Source of the DNA: an uncultured euryarchaeote
GTDB lineage: Archaea; Thermoplasmatota; Poseidoniia; Poseidoniales; Thalassarchaeaceae
Assembly (NCBI GenBank): GCA_937901365.1
Contig: CALCEF010000123.1
Coordinates: 1-5,668 of the forward strand
DNA length: 5,668 bases
Direction of reading: 5' to 3'
The position numbers and the translations under genes are program-made. This document shows, one piece after another, positions 5,114-5,668 of the stretch (positions within the stretch are counted from its first letter, which is position 1; each line of letters starts with the position of its first letter). The notes beneath the pieces are model-generated. The model did no database searches. It worked only from the letters and a program-made list of their open reading frames with translations, and was not told where the DNA came from.

Positions 5114-5668
5114 TTGTCGATGCTGCTGACAAAGAGGCTCGCAAGAAGCCTTTGGCGTACGAAATTACGTCTGTCCGCAGTCATATTGATGGTTGCCATC
5201 GGTGTCTTTGCAGGCATCTCTTTCGGAGCCTACGCAACCTCTGTCACAACCCTATACGACGACATCTATGCAGATGATGAACAAGGTGTCAATCTACCAG
5301 ATGTATGGGTTGAGAACAACGCGGGATATTGGAATGCATCCACGTCAGACACACTCTGTCAAGAGATTCGAAATCAGTGGCCCAGTGAAACGCTTGAGTT
5401 GGATCATTGTGAAGCCCGACTCAGGTCCAATGGTCAATTGTTCAGTACAGATGCAGACATCGGCATGATTCCTGCTGTTTGGCACGGAATCGATGAAGGG
5501 GAAGTGGACAAGGTTTGGATTCCCGACCATGATTGTTGCTCGGGTGGTCGGATGGCTGCTGCAGCCGACGAAATTGTCATCGATCAACACGCCGTTGAAG
5601 GACTCGATTTGGAGATTGGCGACACCGTTCGAATCAGCGCAGGCGCTGGCTATGCACTCAACTACACC
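5114..5668 (+). CDS. ABC transporter permease, FtsX/MacB-like (N-terminal part, runs off window)
   Basis: The reading frame is open to the right edge, giving 185 residues from TTG 5114 (183 from ATG 5120). A basic N-terminus (TKRLARSLWRTKLRL) leads into membrane helix 1 (about residues 20-42, SAVILMVAIGVFAGISFGAY), followed by a long outer domain, the layout of FtsX/MacB-type permeases. The stretch DEIVIDQHAVEGLDLEIGDTV (152-172) matches the recurring pattern in this family of a strand, a short helix and then GDTV within the periplasmic-type domain. The outer part holds four cysteines (C82, C99, and adjacent C141-C142) and sequon N74. The gene starts 14 bases after the ATPase stop with a strong Shine-Dalgarno sequence, so the two form one operon and very likely one transporter. 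The remaining membrane helices must lie beyond 5668. The class moves lipoproteins, lipids or peptides, or drives envelope enzymes. The substrate here is unknown. Confidence 0.85.
   Translation, partial: MSMLLTKRLARSLWRTKLRLSAVILMVAIGVFAGISFGAYATSVTTLYDDIYADDEQGVNLPDVWVENNAGYWNASTSDTLCQEIRNQWPSETLELDHCEARLRSNGQLFSTDADIGMIPAVWHGIDEGEVDKVWIPDHDCCSGGRMAAAADEIVIDQHAVEGLDLEIGDTVRISAGAGYALNYT

Noticed and set aside
5193..5468. 91-codon plus-strand frame overlapping the permease
   Set aside because: It is out of frame with the permease, which has a strong ribosome site, a membrane helix and family motifs.

Overview
The window looks like part of a marine planktonic euryarchaeote, most likely Marine Group II (Candidatus Poseidoniales). 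This is an inference from combined traits, not from a marker gene. The traits are a leucine tRNA of archaeal type with an encoded CCA, a TATA box placed for a near-leaderless transcript, Shine-Dalgarno use at other genes, dense N-glycosylation sequons in predicted secreted domains, and a bacterial-type GpsA. MGII genomes are reported to carry GpsA instead of the archaeal glycerol-1-phosphate dehydrogenase.

Layout. The left third (1-1260) is a minus-strand pair: gpsA (NAD(P)-dependent glycerol-3-phosphate dehydrogenase), followed 33 bases downstream by a 73-residue winged-helix-like protein. A plus-strand tRNA-Leu(UAG) gene (1356-1442) diverges from gpsA. It converges on a minus-strand gene (1477-2115) for a secreted, C-terminally anchored protein with a choice-of-anchor V / Reeler-like domain. 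A perfect 7-bp hairpin lies between the two 3' ends. An 81-base divergent spacer, occupied by a nested perfect palindrome, separates that gene from a 719-residue membrane protein (2197-4356). This protein joins an EF-hand, a sequon-rich ectodomain, a large cytoplasmic region of unknown type and a C-terminal membrane domain resembling the small multidrug export family. After another perfect hairpin and a TATA box comes an ABC transporter operon: a LolD/MacB-class ATPase (4425-5099) and an FtsX/MacB-like permease that runs off the right edge.

How the genes may work together. Apart from the tRNA and the small winged-helix-like protein, the genes concern the cell envelope. GpsA supplies the glycerol phosphate for lipid headgroups, two divergent genes encode surface-exposed glycoprotein-like membrane proteins, and the ABC pair is of the class that moves lipoproteins, lipids or peptides or works mechanically on envelope substrates. 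Only the ATPase-permease pairing is well supported. A link between the two divergent surface proteins rests on their shared control region and similar ectodomain character.

The points most worth a second look are the multi-domain 719-residue protein, the CxCH (not CxxCH) motif in the anchored protein, the nested hairpin whose two sides each end directly in the ribosome-binding region of a divergent gene, and the bacterial-type GpsA. There is no sign of mobile elements, CRISPR arrays or rRNA. All gaps between genes are shorter than 300 bases.
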